NCBI GenBank assembly: GCA_034190875.2
Contig: CM067358.1
Location: forward strand, 51,556,003 to 51,620,002
DNA from: Urechis unicinctus
Taxonomy: Eukaryota; Annelida; Polychaeta; Xenopneusta; Urechidae
Direction: 5' to 3'
Length of the DNA stretch: 64,000 nucleotides
The number at the start of each line of letters is the position of its first letter. Within the stretch, counting starts at the first letter, position 1. A model generated the notes under the pieces. That model was given only the letters and a program-made list of their open reading frames with translations. It was not told the origin of the DNA and did no database searches. The position numbers and the translations under genes were made by a program. Of the stretch, positions 1 to 12,853 are shown piece by piece.

Positions 1-3000
1 ATCTTAAGAATCTTCCACATGATAGACGGGCATGTTGCATCTATAATGCAAAGGGATATCGTAATCGATCTCCCCAGGGCGTAGGAATTTCTTAATATGG
101 CTTAAAGAGCCTACTTGTATGTATCACATGCATAAATGTATTGATTGTAAATGGCAACAAATTCAACATACGTTGTCTCATTTTAATTGCGTCGACGACT
201 CACGGAGAACCGTAATACTGATATCATTTAAGTACAAAACAGAAATATCCTGCGAATGAGAGTACATTACAGTATGGTTAGTCTCCTCTAAAGCAATGTT
301 AGCTAGACTGTGCACGGCGGATGTTTTGTACCGACAAAAGTCGCAGCATTGTCAAACATTTTTACCTAGGTGCAATTAAACTTCATTCGCCGATTGATTA
401 TAATCAAAATCAACAGTGAATCTGCTTGCCAAATAACCAGTTGATGCCACAATAAATCATATCGAGCAGTTGTAAGTGGATGCAACATTCAACGGCCAAA
501 ATCTGCGCATATGTATCATGCGCTTGATTTCATCATGCCATGAAGAATTTGCCGCTAAGTGCCACGTCTAACCTCATTAGAGTACTACCACTGTGTTCGA
601 GAGAGTTGCATGCTTTTAAGCAATACAAAACGAGCGATAATAAATGGAGGCGATAATCCCCAATATCTATAGCTTTAATTGTTGGAAGTAACACACAACT
701 CGATCATCTATCACCAGGCCGCAGGGAGGGCGAGATGATGAATGTGGTACATCAATCACACATTGCGATTGTATCGCTGATCCTCAGCAGTAAATCCAAG
801 CGTTGTATAAATGATTCACATGAGTAATGAGAGGAAAACGTGCACGCATCTCGTCCTATTTCGTGTTGTAAACACACATAGGTATTAAATTGTATTATCA
901 CAGAAGTCTCGAATAGTGTTAATACATACCACTTGCATATAAAGCAACGATAAACAATCGATTTGCAGCTGCAAGCTGATAAGATACCCAACGCAGCCAT
1001 TTCGCATATCATACGCAGTTAATTCTCGGTGGAACTATTTAATGTTTGCGTTATCAAGCACATGATAGACGTAAAATATTAGCGTAGGAATTAGGAATAT
1101 AATTCGAGCCAGCAACCAATATTGGTTTCCTTTCAAATGGTGACAAGTAAGTTGCTTAGTCGGTAATGCCCATGTATATAATAATGGATTCACCGGTGCA
1201 ACTTCGTTAAACTCAAGTTGCGCGAGAACATTTATTTTTATTTGCAATATCAAAGCAAGTGCAACATCAATCAAGAAGATTAATTTTGGTAAATCATATT
1301 ATGGACTGGAGTTTGCTTCACATTTCTCCACGAGTGGTATGTCAATTGCCGGCACCAATCAATATCATAGGTTGCGCTGATTGACTTTTACGTAAACAGC
1401 TTTTAGTATGTCTGAACGTTTTAGCCGTAATTTATTATCATTAACACAATACCCATTTCACTAAAACATGGCCTTTGACTAATTGTTACGTCGTTGAGTC
1501 GATTTTGTCATCTTTGTGTTTTAGACATTATAATTGTGCCTTGCATTTTGTGTATCGCTCAACATGACAAAGCGCATAGATATTTGACGGTAAAGATATA
1601 ACATTGATAAACATATCAGAATTATTACCGTTCTGTACGGTAATTCTTGTTTGAAAACAATGCTTGTTTGTATGACACTATGTGATTTACATCGGCTAAA
1701 ACAATGCAATGTTGTACTATGCAATAGTATGAAAAGAGTAAACACTCCAGATAACTTCAAGGGAAGAAGGGTAGTCATCAGCATGAATGATAATCGGATT
1801 CTCATAAACGCAATAACACAGATTACGCTACTGTACTCACTAAATACTTGATCGTCTACTGTTCACACCACCAGCGACATGCTGTTGCTCGGACATCATT
1901 CTTCTCACACAATTATTATTCAGCCCTTTGGTCGTTTTCTCCTCTTTCTCACCCTTAAACAATGAGTATTTAGACGGGATGATGCGAAGTTCAAGAATGG
2001 TTGGCGCAATGTTTTTAGTTGAGGCGTTGTATGCACCCACTTTTTCGTTTCGATGGAATAATTCCGAAAAGGCGATTAAGTGAGGTAACATATAATGGCT
2101 TAGAGGGGTGACATCTGATTTATGGTTAACCCTTTGCATAGGAGACATAATGGTTTTACCATAAAGGATAATGTGCCCTTTACACATTTGCTCGCATATA
2201 ACTGCGCATCAAATAGAAATTTGCTTGAATCACAAAATAAAGTGTAGTTTACTCTTTTCATCAAGCAGCTAGTCATAAAAACGGACCAGATGGATAACAT
2301 TTTATTCCATCATAACCTTCATGGTTACCGACCCTCATATCGGATGAATGTTAGCGAGCCTATAAAGGGTCAAGTAACCAACTGTAATGAACGCCCAAGA
2401 CGGATACGTCACTTTGCAACAACTGCAGAGTTCTGGTTTTGTAGATTCTTGTCACACAAAATCGCTCATCAAATGACGATTAAATCACTTAATAAGGAGT
2501 ATTTCACAGTTTTTCATCAAGACAAAACCAGCCATAAAAGATCAAACGAGGAAAGCGTTGGACCGGTCAATTGCACATGACGCGGAGTTAGTACTGCAAT
2601 AAGATATGGCAGAAGCTCTGTTTCACGAATATCCTTTCTATCAACGATAATGTTCCCAATGTGAGGGCATATTTGAGCCAAATATTCTCTCTGTTGTGCA
2701 TTATAATAATGTATGTTACCATCCTGAGACAATATTCTAAATGAGTTTTAACCAATTCACGCGGCAAACGCTACCAGTTTTGTGAATTTCTTTCGATTTG
2801 TCTTTATACATATGCTGCCATGCATAATGGATGACAAGTGTTCACTTTCTGTTCGATCCTTTTATTCTCATTTAATTGAAAGAGCATGGAATATATGTGC
2901 CTGTCCGTCCGGCATGGCTTCATTTTGTTTTCCTGACGAATGAAATCTGAACGCAAGGCATGAATTTATCTCCTTTTTGATTTTGCTTCAATCACAATTT

Positions 3001-3730
3001 TGAAAACATATTGCTCACCATATATTTGCTCGAAATGCTAATTCTCCAACTACCAAAAGTCAGAATGACTCTTTAAACAACAACAGGTTCTAATGCACAG
3101 AATAACGGGACAGAGCAATCCACTTGCCAGGCCTGAAAAAGTGCTAATATATTCGACATTGAGAGTCTTGCCTCTTCGGTGAATGTATAAGAAGACCGGA
3201 GAGCAGGTTCAGAAGGCCACTTTAACCTTTAATGCACAGGCATGAAGCCGTAATTCGTAAGATTGAAGATAAATTGTTATAAGTGACCTTCAGATTTTAG
3301 ATAAAATAATTGCTCTCAGTTCATTAAGCATGCAGATCACAGCCTTCATTGGATTGAATCACACATGCTCATATATCATCTATATGAATAACGAAAACCA
3401 GACAAAATCATGGAATACCTATCACACTATTGCAATTGACCACTGCTATCAAACTGTCGTCACAAAAGCCTGAATGGACTGATATAGTAACCGGGCTGTT
3501 ACCTAAACAAAAAAAATATATAGGACGTTAAATGATGTCAGGTAAGATATTCGATCTCATGTTGATTCACATGTATGTAGAAGGGCATGGTTTTGATGCT
3601 AATACGCACACATGACTTAGCTCTGAAATCTATCCCGCCATCGACGAACATGGAAGTGTTCATGAGTGTAAAATGTTCGGTGAATATTTCAACAAACACT
3701 CTACTGGTTACATTCCTAAGTAACGATCAT
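1..3730. other. spacer, nothing recognised
   Basis: I see no gene, RNA or mobile element here. The short open frames (up to about 115 codons) run in all directions, lack splice context and domain motifs, and look like chance. Confidence 0.6.
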
Positions 3731-3740
3731 AGTATAGGTT

Positions 3741-4146
3741 GATTTATCCTGAGTTGTTGAAGTATAGAGAAATCTTGTCTTCAGGTCCTGCTTTACTCGT
3801 GTAACTGCTCTGGAAACATATGCTACCAACATTATTCCATTGTTACCCCCTGCTTAACATTTGCAAATGCTTGGAATCGAGGATGGGTTGGGCGGGTTGA
3901 GGGAGGTAGGGTTTATATATTGCATGGGGAAACAGGATTATGTAAAACATTTGGGTCCTAAGTATTAATTAAATGACAGTGAATCGATGGGTATATGTCC
4001 TCTGATCTGATGATCTAGTACATCACATTGTGTAACTGCTCTGAAAACATATGCTATCGAATGACAATTTTGAAATGCCTTTATTCCATGATTAACCCCT
4101 GCTCAACTTGGACCGAGTTAACTGATTTATCCTGAGTTGTTGAATG
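3741..4146. repeat. local imperfect direct duplication
   Basis: Three blocks recur. GATTTATCCTGAGTTGTTGA is at 3741 and 4124. TGTAACTGCTCTG, followed by AAACATATGCTA, is at about 3800 and 4030. A block reading ATTCCAT..TTA(A)CCCCTGCT is at 3833 and 4083. The order of blocks is permuted between copies, so this is a decayed duplication rather than a clean tandem repeat. No coding content is seen. Confidence 0.7.
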
Positions 4147-4956
4147 TGAGCAAGGAACATTGAGTGGAGCAATATGGCCTGTTTCATATAAGTAAATGCG
4201 TCCTACGTGTTGTTGCCGACAGCATATAGTGCGTTGATTGAAATCAAATGTCACAACTTGCTACTTTGACACAAAGTAACCCTAGTGCATTCTAATTGTT
4301 CTTACCTATATCGGAATTACATGCTTCGCCAGGCAATCTGTAAGCAACTGTGTATATAACCTGGACTACAAACTCCCTTGTTGGTATAAATCTACTTAAC
4401 ACTATCAAGTTGTAAATATGGTCTACTTCAAGAAAGCCAGTTAATGGAACAGCTTCCTGTAGAACTTTATAGGAGTGCTGCGAATGCATTATGCGGTGAC
4501 CATAGAAAACTACGCGTGGCTTTCGGCCATGATGACATAGTGATGAGATAATGATGATCGATAACCAGGCCTTAACACGGATACTGTCCACCAGTTTTTG
4601 TGTAATGGCCGATGGAGCCAAATAAGGGCGTATAACAGTACCCCTGGCAAACATATACATCCATGTTTGGTACGCGCTTACTACACTCAGAATATATGTA
4701 TAGACGCAAATTAAGATTGCCCATCAGATGCGAAATATCTCACGGTTAAAAACACTCTTAGAACCAACAACGACATACTGATTTATGGTTAGTCATCATT
4801 CTCGTGTTTTGTTATGGTCCCTGGTAAAGCGATATTACTACTATCACTCCATTTTAATATGCCGGATAAGATTAAGGGCAGTGTTGATGTTTACTTACCA
4901 TGTTAAACGATGAATGTTAAGAAAATAATATTTATTTACTTACAGTCAGAAATAAA

Positions 4957-5074
<118 letters not shown>

Positions 5075-6620
5075 CATTACATGTGCAGGTTTATGTCGTT
5101 AATTATCAGCAATTGCGGTTATTGGGCTATTTTTAATACCTTGCTTATTGAGCTTAAAGGTGCACTCAATTTTTCTATGGCTTTTTAACTCAACAAATCA
5201 GGTTTTAACGCTTACCGCTATTGTGGCCATGTGAACAAATGGCACTTTGATAATATACTGATTTTACATGGCGAACAATACTACGACGGAATAAATGTAC
5301 ATTTAACGAGGTGTATCAAACGTGAGTGAAATACTTATAGGAACTTTTTATGCCTACTGCAGACGATGAGTGCTTACAGCTGTATCGACAACTAATGCAC
5401 AACTAACAAAACCATATTATACCAACTGCATGGTTATCCACTTTCATGTAATCTTCCACCACCCTTCAATCGAGTACTAAGTATACATTATAGAGTTTGA
5501 CATTTACATGATGCTATGATTGTCGACTGCAGCCAACATCTTGATTGGATCATTGTTTAAATACATGTCTTGGTGCGCATATGACGGAGAGAGCGTGAGT
5601 ACGAATTGTTAAAACGCATGGAATGTAATGGAGTAATATCAAGAGTTGACATTATCTTTTCAGTGCTAACTGATAATTTACAGATGAGATGGTAAATGTT
5701 GCGATATAGTAGAACGTCAAAATGATGGGTGCTTAGATCATACGATATAGGGTGGTTTCAGACTGTTGGTTGACTCTAAATGCAATGCGTACAGACATTT
5801 GTTGCTTCAAATGAATAGCACAAGTGGTGCACAAACAAACATTGGATCGCATTAAACATTTGCACCATATAATAAGGAACCGCCATATTGTGTTTTACTT
5901 GGATGCGATAGACAGAACATATGAAAGCTACATTTTATTCCTCCTTCAATGAATGACGTTGTTGCTTTAACATTGTTGTACTTTATGTCAGAGTATCATA
6001 AGTTCTGCAGCTTACTTAATAAAAACTGGTATTTTGTTTTCAAAATCGATAAAAGTTTGCATTCAATGTACTTCACAGAGTTACAAATAATATATGCAGT
6101 TTTAGAGTGAAATCAAAAGTAATAGCGGTTCGTTGCCCTTACATGCTGCTGTTATGCCGGCCAACAATGGCACTGCATTGTTGAATATCAGCCCTTTAAG
6201 TCTCACAATTTACAGACGCTTTATCCGTTTGGAAAACCCTCCTCTCGATCTTACAACCTCTTTATTGTGTCATCCTGAATGTAGTAAGTGGCGACTAGTA
6301 GGGGGCAGCCTGCTGGCCGTGGGTTACGACTGGTGTCGATGGATTTCACTTACACGAGAAATGGAAATGGAATTGTCATGCCCTGAGAAAATCGGTTGCA
6401 TTCTGTTCTTGTCCACCGTTTTCGTCATTCTCCACGCTTCCGACTTTTTTCCATTTATAATAGAAAGCGGCTGCTCAACCAGGTTAATTGTATCACATCA
6501 TTTTGACCGGACTTTTCAAGGCCCCATAGAACACTTAAACGTTTGTGTGCCGTTAAACCCTATACTTCACCTTACATTAATGTGAATTGACAAATGTAGC
6601 CAGTCGTTAGGGGAGATGGT
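5075..6620. other. spacer with one 150-codon open frame, probably not a gene
   Basis: The longest frame outside the transposons and microsatellites runs 6133-6585 on the plus strand (150 residues). It lacks an ATG at its 5' end, has no recognisable domain and shows no splice context. I treat it as a chance frame and see nothing else in this stretch. Confidence 0.5.
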
Positions 6621-6639
6621 TACATATTTTATGCCATGG

Positions 6640-8310
6640 ATATGTATTGGCGTCTACATATTGAACGTAACTAACCACGTAAAGACACTGACTTGGTAGG
6701 AAACGACTACCCCCTAAACGCGCTAACTGGTTGTGTAGGAGCCTCACATATACATACTGAACAACTAATAATGAGTCTCACAGAGGCAAACTAACCTGTC
6801 AGTAACAAACCTCCATTGTAAGTACTAAATAATGCAACGACTCATTGGCCTTGTATATTAAAAACCATAACTGAGTCAAAAAGAACAAGTGAATAATGAG
6901 ACACTAAGACACACTGACAATATGTAGCCCTCTCGTACTAAGGCAAAGGCGGCGAAGTATAACCGGTTCAAACAATGCTCTGTTAGTCATACCTTATGGT
7001 TAGATTACTTTGGAAACATAGCACAGTGGCGGGACAGGTGCTGAACAGCACATGTCTTTTCATTATCAGTCTTTATTGATATTTGTGCTGCGCACAGAGT
7101 CAGATTTGTGAGGCACGAGTGATGTATATATGAGAGCTGATCAGGTGTTCTTCATCACAATAAGGTGCTGTCTAGTGGTCAATCACTACGACATGGAAGC
7201 TGATGACACTGAAAGTACATTTCAAATATCCCAATATGCAGTGCGTTATACAAAGTGGAGGGAGATGAACAAAAGCATAACGGGTTTATTGATTTCAGAA
7301 GACCTAACAGATATTACCCAATAGCTATCAGCATATCATAGGCCTAATATTTCACAAACAAACCTCACAGATTACACACACTCCCTTAGGATGGCAAATA
7401 TTCGATAATTTGGACAATTACTATATGATTCATTCATATCACATAAATGTAATTGAATAAGCCAATAATATGACCATCAATTGCAGCTTTTACCGTTTAT
7501 TAGTATGGCGGACTGCAAATTAGGTATTATTTTAGTAAGAGCATTTTAACAGTTCATTAATCTCGTTTTGCGCTACGATGTCTGCTGTGTTACGGTAACA
7601 AGCAAATTAACAAACAAAGCTTCCAACAAACACCCCAACATGCGGGTGGCGGAACCTAATAGTTTTATACAATTTGCCAAAGTGCATTACTCGATGCAAA
7701 AGCAGACGCCATGAATCAGCTTTGTATATCGATCTGGATAAACTTCTGGAGAACGGCTAGAAAGAGCAATATCATGTTTTGGTGCGGTGATTAGTAAAAT
7801 TGAAATATAAAACAGTAGCCTCATTTGCTTTGTTACATATGGCGTCACACAAATTATTGTGATCCCAAATTCATCTATGAGGGCGTTGTACAAAGGTACA
7901 AAGCGCCTATAAATAATGAAAATTTTTTGTGGTCGTTTAGTTCGTGTGCTTAAACACAAGCGCTAGATGACAACACACATAAGGGTGACTCTACATGTGA
8001 ATGCTGCTTTGACATACAGTATTGATATAACACGATTGCAAAGACTCATGCTTCCTTACATGGCGTTATCATACATTGCAACACTGTGTACTCAAACATA
8101 TAACATTGCATTAGACAGTAATGAGACTCACTGATATACTGACCTGGTAGGCAAATATATTCATAGGAACATATTGACCTGGTAGCTAATGAGACTCACA
8201 GAGGCCAGGTAAGTGGTTGACCAACCTTAGGCACAGTAACCTAGTAAGTGATTGACCACGCAGAGACACTCGTGATAAACCACACAAACACACTATGATC
8301 AGATAGGTGG
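6640..8310. repeat. degenerate dispersed minisatellite, left block
   Basis: Short phrases built from TGACCTGGTAG and TAATGAGACTCACAGAG recur irregularly, for example at 6684-6700, 6768-6790, 6894-6917, 8118-8152, 8174-8209 and 8246-8271. The same phrases reappear beyond the KDZ transposon at about 23.5-23.8 kb. Spacing is irregular and copies are mutated, so this is an old, decayed array. No gene is seen in the block. Confidence 0.55.
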
Positions 8311-8671
8311 TGACGTTGCTTCATTTCGCGTGAAGTTAGCTCATATATCACCTGCACATGCGAGGGAAAAGAAAACAAATTCAACATGCATGCACCTTTT
8401 TATGTATGTATGTAAATGTCGTCAGTACAAAGTGAAGACGTGGGTTTCACACCCCTCGGAACTGTATCATTGATGTTATTCACATAAAGATATGTACTGA
8501 CAAGGTAGTGGCCCCCGGAAGGATAACACTCGTCTTACAAACTGCATTAAAGGCAAGGTGTAACGCATTCTTTCTATGAGCGCAGCCGTACATATGGGGC
8601 GATTGTTATGAGCTGACAAACGACGCAATAGAGTCAGCAATTTATGTATATGCGCATTCGTGTATCTCACA

Positions 8672-8678
8672 CTGAGCT
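8672..8678. repeat. target-site duplication, left copy (CTGAGCT)
   Basis: CTGAGCT directly precedes the first base of the left terminal inverted repeat. It recurs directly after the right terminal repeat at 21318-21324. Seven bases match exactly and the eighth does not match on either side. Confidence 0.75.
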
Positions 8679-8760
8679 CAACCCATTCTCGAGCTTACAC
8701 TCTCCACCATTGGATAGTGGTCAATGCCCGTTACAATATCATAGCTTGGATAGTATAAGG
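8679..8760 (+). repeat. left terminal inverted repeat of the KDZ element
   Basis: The first 45 bases match the right end in inverted orientation with one mismatch (C here, T there, at position 27). Weaker similarity continues to about 85 bp, including a second TTGGATAGT phrase. Such terminal repeats are the sites a DDE transposase binds and cuts. Confidence 0.95.
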
Positions 8761-8920
8761 ACTCCCACACGATAGGCTGTATATGCGGACGGCGCAGCCC
8801 TTGAATAGAATGTTAGTAGCCTGCAGAATAAAAAAGATGTAATATGTGTTAGAAACTGAAATTTTTTGATAATTTGAAAACAAATCCAGATTATTAAGAA
8901 TTTTAGATAAAAATCCAACT

Positions 8921-9790
8921 TTTTCCTCCCCTGTCTACCCATTTCCACGAATTCTAGTCTGTTTGATAAATTTTCTCTCCCCGGGTGACTTTCTCGCTCG
9001 TCGTTTACGTACACCTGTATACCATTCCCATGCACAACTCTTCCCCACCCCAACTCCGTCCTCCTTTAATTCCACCCCATTCGCTTCTTTCAGTGTGACA
9101 TTTTTTATTCTCTACAACCTATCACCTCCCGATTATATGCATTTCCGCCTTGATTTTCCTTCTTAACAACGTTCCAATCATATTTCATCACCACCCCGCC
9201 CCCATTACCCTTTCCTACCCCACCCCGCCCCGCCCTGCCCCACCCATCATGTACCACCCCTAACCCGAAATACCAGACCCCTTTAATGCACAGGCCCTCC
9301 ACTTCAAAACTATACGGTCATTGCTTAATCTTACCCCCATGCCACCACGCACCCCACCCCCCGCCCACCCCTCTCCCCCTCCCATACCCATAGGTCCCAG
9401 TTCATCACGTCCACATTTCACTCTATGAACTTAATATTTTCATGCCTATCTACTGATCGGACCCAATGCTGTTCCATCTAATATCATCGTCGCTACCACT
9501 TTCTCCCCCGCCTCCCCTACAATCCGTCTCCGCTCCCACCCATACCCCCCAGTATCCGGTCTCTCTATCGTAATATGCAAAATCAACAATTATATATCCT
9601 TTCTATCAAAACCCCATCCTTCTCTGAACACCTATTCGCCCTACCCATGTTCCTACCACCCACGCAGCAGACATTATCACCAATCCCCGGCCCCAAGACC
9701 CAGCTACACCTTATTCCCCACCCACCCCTACTCCCGCTGCACTGCACTGGTTTGCATTTCCAACGCCCAGCGGTCCACTTGTGAAATAAT
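8921..9790. other. cytosine-rich, strand-asymmetric tract inside the KDZ element
   Basis: The plus strand is strikingly pyrimidine-rich for about 870 bp, with dense C-runs at 9193-9246 and 9329-9385, so the minus strand has many closely spaced G-runs. It contains proline-rich open frames (for example 9575-9784) that I regard as products of composition. No splice-supported exon was identified. It may be the promoter or 5' untranslated region of the plus-strand gene, but that is inference. Confidence 0.7.
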
Positions 9791-10690
9791 AAACGGTCCC
9801 TGGGGAACAATTAAGCCTCAGTCTGACCTCCAACCGCATGGCCTTGACATCGAATTAAATCTCCATATAAATTGATATATATTTATATATTATGCTATAG
9901 TTTATCGTGACTGACAGTATGTCCTCGTCCAATGATGGTGGGTTTTAAATACATTTTTGTGTGACAACATATGCTTGGACATTTCTGTAAGTGTCAGAGG
10001 TCAAATGATTTTCGTATGACATGGGATGATTGCAGCCTCATGATTTTCATTGGCTAGGCCGCAGCTATCTTCTTTGCCAGAGACTGCGGCCGGGCAAATG
10101 GCAGCCCCTGTCCTCATAGCGAGTGCAATTAGTCGATCATGCCGTTTTTCGTAGACATGATGCTGCCATATGATGAATGTCACATGTATTGATGGATAAT
10201 TTATCAATTTGCCATGCCTATTAAGTGATTGAAAGTTTCAGGTAAATCATGGGATAAATTCATGCAAGTCCAACAACACTTACCATAATTTTGTTATCAC
10301 TAGTTACTTGTTTCTAGCCTGGGGGTGGGGGGGGGGCACTTGGCCTTATTCTGGGTAGGGGTGTGCCGCAGAACCTCAAAAACCCGTACCCGTTGGACAA
10401 GGTCTAAATGGCCAAAAGCATGTCTGTCATACAAGGTATTATGCAAATGTATAACCCGTCGTACAGATTGAAGCTGAAAACAATGAGGCCAAAAATCCCG
10501 CCATACACGTCGAGAGGCTGAAAAAACATACCCCCTCACGCGGCATATATATAGAACCTCTATACACTTGAGTGCCCCCCCACAGGTTTTAAGCTCTTCG
10601 TGCTTAGCTGCATTTATTACTTGATTGTAAAACAACCGATGTGGCTAAATGGAAACTTTGTGGTAAATTTTGGTTTCAGGTAAATCTGAA
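9791..10690. other. transposon-internal spacer upstream of the zinc-ribbon gene
   Basis: No supported exon is seen. A G-run occurs at about 10320-10336. A 111-codon minus-strand frame (10300-10635) has no recognisable motif. A TTTCAG acceptor sits at 10674-10679, so the downstream zinc-ribbon exon may be preceded by an unseen 5' exon in this region. Confidence 0.5.
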
Positions 10691-12328
10691 ATGTTCAAGA
10701 CACCATGTCCATCGTGTGGTTATCTGAATCACGCAAAGAAGTATTCCTGTGAGTGTGGATACAGCCTAAGGGCGCATTCGCAAAGAAGGCGAACGTCCAC
10801 AAATGATGAGTGTGCCAGAAAGGGGGCCAATATGCACCCCAGCAATGTTTTCAGAATAATGAATTCTATTGAAAACAAGGTAAGTGACTGTCATTCAGTG
10901 ACGGTGGGAAACCATCTTACAAAAATACACCTATTTTATAATTCAATTAGGTTCTTATGCACTGATTGGTAAAGAAACTTTTTTGCCTTTTTTGTGTTTA
11001 GATGGCACAGCTGAAGGGGGCTGGGTTTGACTGCCTCTTCCTTGCCAGGCCTACAGGGAAAAGAAAGCGGGTACACGTTACCATGAGGCCTGGCAGTGAT
11101 GTAGTTGCTACAGGGCTGGCATCCCACAGAGGGCTTTTAAAAGAAGTCTACAGTAAAATGCTTGATGTGGCATACCACAACAAGGGTAAGCTATTATACA
11201 TTTGACGGCAAGTAAAGATCAAATTGACCTTGTATGTGATTAGTGACAACATGGAGCAAATTAACTGATTATCACACAGTTAGTGCCTGCATACACTTTT
11301 TTTTACTCCAGACACAGCTTACATACAATGTACATATTTACATTCACATAGCACTGATGGGACATAATTCAATAACCTGTCTGATACCCTATACAGCTTG
11401 AGTTGTGATGTCACTCATCTGCCAGGTGGACACGCTCTTGCTTATTGTACAAAAAAGGGCCATCTGTACGATAGATAAAACTAGCATGTGCGCTTTGTTT
11501 TTTATGAGTACTATTCACTGGCTTTCAGAGAAACACATGAATTCTGTTATACAACCACAATCGACAGCCGTCAATTATAGTAAGAACAGAGTATATACAT
11601 AGTTTGCATATTTAGTGTTTGACTTTCCAAAATACAAATTCCCAAACTGCATTAAACATTTGATTAAATGTAACTCTTATGTGATGCAGGTGTGGAGAGT
11701 GAAAAAAGAATCACTGGTAGGTGTATGCATTTATTGTTTCAATTATCCATACAAGAATTGATTATACCATCAAAATGCCCAGATAAAATTGGTCCATAGC
11801 AACTATATTTATGCTTTATTTTATTCAGCGGAGCAATCGGAACTCAGTAGTCTTGTTGGTAAGTGTGTAATTCTATTAGCTCTGTGATCATACATGGATG
11901 TCTCTTTCATGGTGGCACAACTAGAATGGAAATACATTATTATAACCTGCTACAAACTTGATTGATTCAGATGACAAACAAACAGAAATTTCTGTTGGTA
12001 AGTGCATGTTTTTATTGTTTACGTTATATGTTATTGAACCACATGCCAACCGTCAGGTTGTTGGACCATAAAATTGACCAAAAAATACATCAACAGAATT
12101 ACTCTTTTAAGGCTTATACTGCAGAAATGTTATCTTCAGATAAGTTGAATGTACATCCAAAATAAACCAGGAAAGTCTGTACTTGTATATACAAGGTATG
12201 GTGTTGTTTTCGTCATCCAATTACTGTCTTATTTTTCAGCTCCTGGAAATGCAGAGTGGGAAGAGGATGTGTCAGAAGATGACATCCCACTAAGTTTATT
12301 AAGATTTGTCACAAATGAGAATCAATAA
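10691..12328 (+). CDS. zinc-ribbon protein carried by the KDZ transposon, six exons
   Basis: I do not recognise this family. Exons are 10691-10879, 11002-11185, 11690-11716, 11829-11858, 11971-11997 and 12240-12328. Every junction has GT and AG, the phases agree throughout, and the product is about 181 residues. An ATG at 10691 opens the frame, but TTTCAG at 10674-10679 could be an acceptor, so a 5' exon may exist. Residues 6-24 (CPSCGYLNHAKKYSCECGY) form a zinc ribbon with paired CxxC and CxC ligands, followed by a basic stretch (RAHSQRRR). Exon 2 encodes a conserved-looking block with the basic patch KRKRVHV. Exons 3-5 are microexons of 27, 30 and 27 nt encoding short polar linkers. The last exon is acidic (AEWEEDVSEDDIPLSLL). 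AATAAA overlaps the stop. The gene is convergent with the transposase. A DNA-binding or regulatory accessory role is inference only. Confidence 0.8.
11690..11997 (+). repeat. tandemly duplicated microexon units in the zinc-ribbon gene
   Basis: Three successive microexons (27, 30 and 27 nt) are all phase 1-1 and all end in a G|GT junction. The two introns between them are both 112 nt, giving units of 139 and 142 bp. The donors and first intron bases after exons 3 and 5 are visibly alike (a GTRRGTG start, then TTTATTGTTT). This fits tandem duplication of an exon-intron unit. Because the exons are symmetric, any can be skipped or repeated without breaking the frame. Confidence 0.7.
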
Positions 12329-12329
12329 A
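12324..12329 (+). promoter_or_regulatory. polyadenylation signal of the zinc-ribbon gene
   Basis: AATAAA overlaps the stop codon of the last exon. This is unusually tight but is the nearest canonical signal. Confidence 0.45.
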
Positions 12330-12475
12330 TATGAAATTTGTTCAGATCATCTGTCCACATCATGGATTTCTTTACTTCATCATCTTCTTAGTATAAACAA
12401 CACCAGATTGAGCATTTGGAAGTAAATATGAAATTAGATGAGAGAATGTGGATATCTGTTGAAGCATTTCACTGA

Positions 12476-12853
12476 AGAAGGTGGATGTTGTTGGTGTTTG
12501 TCATCACCTATTCACAAATGAAAAATAGCTTATTAGCATCCTCTACATTAAACATTTCTTTTGGTATATATTCAAAATATAAGACATGAAAATTGTCTGT
12601 TATCCCTTATCGTAGAATTCTGGCACAAAACCGAGCAATACAATGGAATAGAAAACCTCAATAACTTGTTTTCTAATTGGCTTTAATAATTAAAACAAAC
12701 TTTTTTTAGAATCCTCATGAGCATTTAAATATCTCCATGTATAATTTCAACGAGATACAATGAATTTGAGAAAAAAACACTGACAGCCCTACCTATTGTA
12801 CAGAAAGTATCTGCACTATAGGTGATGACAAACACCAACCACATCCACCTTCT
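12476..12853. repeat. 36-bp inverted repeat between the two convergent genes
   Basis: The arms at 12476-12511 and 12818-12853 are inverted copies matching at 35 of 36 positions, separated by about 306 bp. The arm begins AGAAGGTGGATG. The repeat lies just beyond the 3' end of the zinc-ribbon gene and within the space shared by the 3' ends of both genes. It could be a small non-autonomous insertion or a transcribed hairpin. No target duplication is visible at its borders. Confidence 0.85.

Noticed and set aside
6133-6585. 150-codon plus-strand open frame as a gene
   Set aside because: It has no ATG at the start of the frame, no domain, no splice sites and no neighbouring coding signal. Its length is possible by chance in 64 kb.
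9575-9810. Proline-rich and glycine-rich frames in the C-rich tract
   Set aside because: They arise from base composition on both strands, with no splice or domain evidence.
10300-10635. 111-codon minus-strand frame in the KDZ element
   Set aside because: No recognisable motif or splice partner. It overlaps a G-run and lies beside the better supported plus-strand gene.
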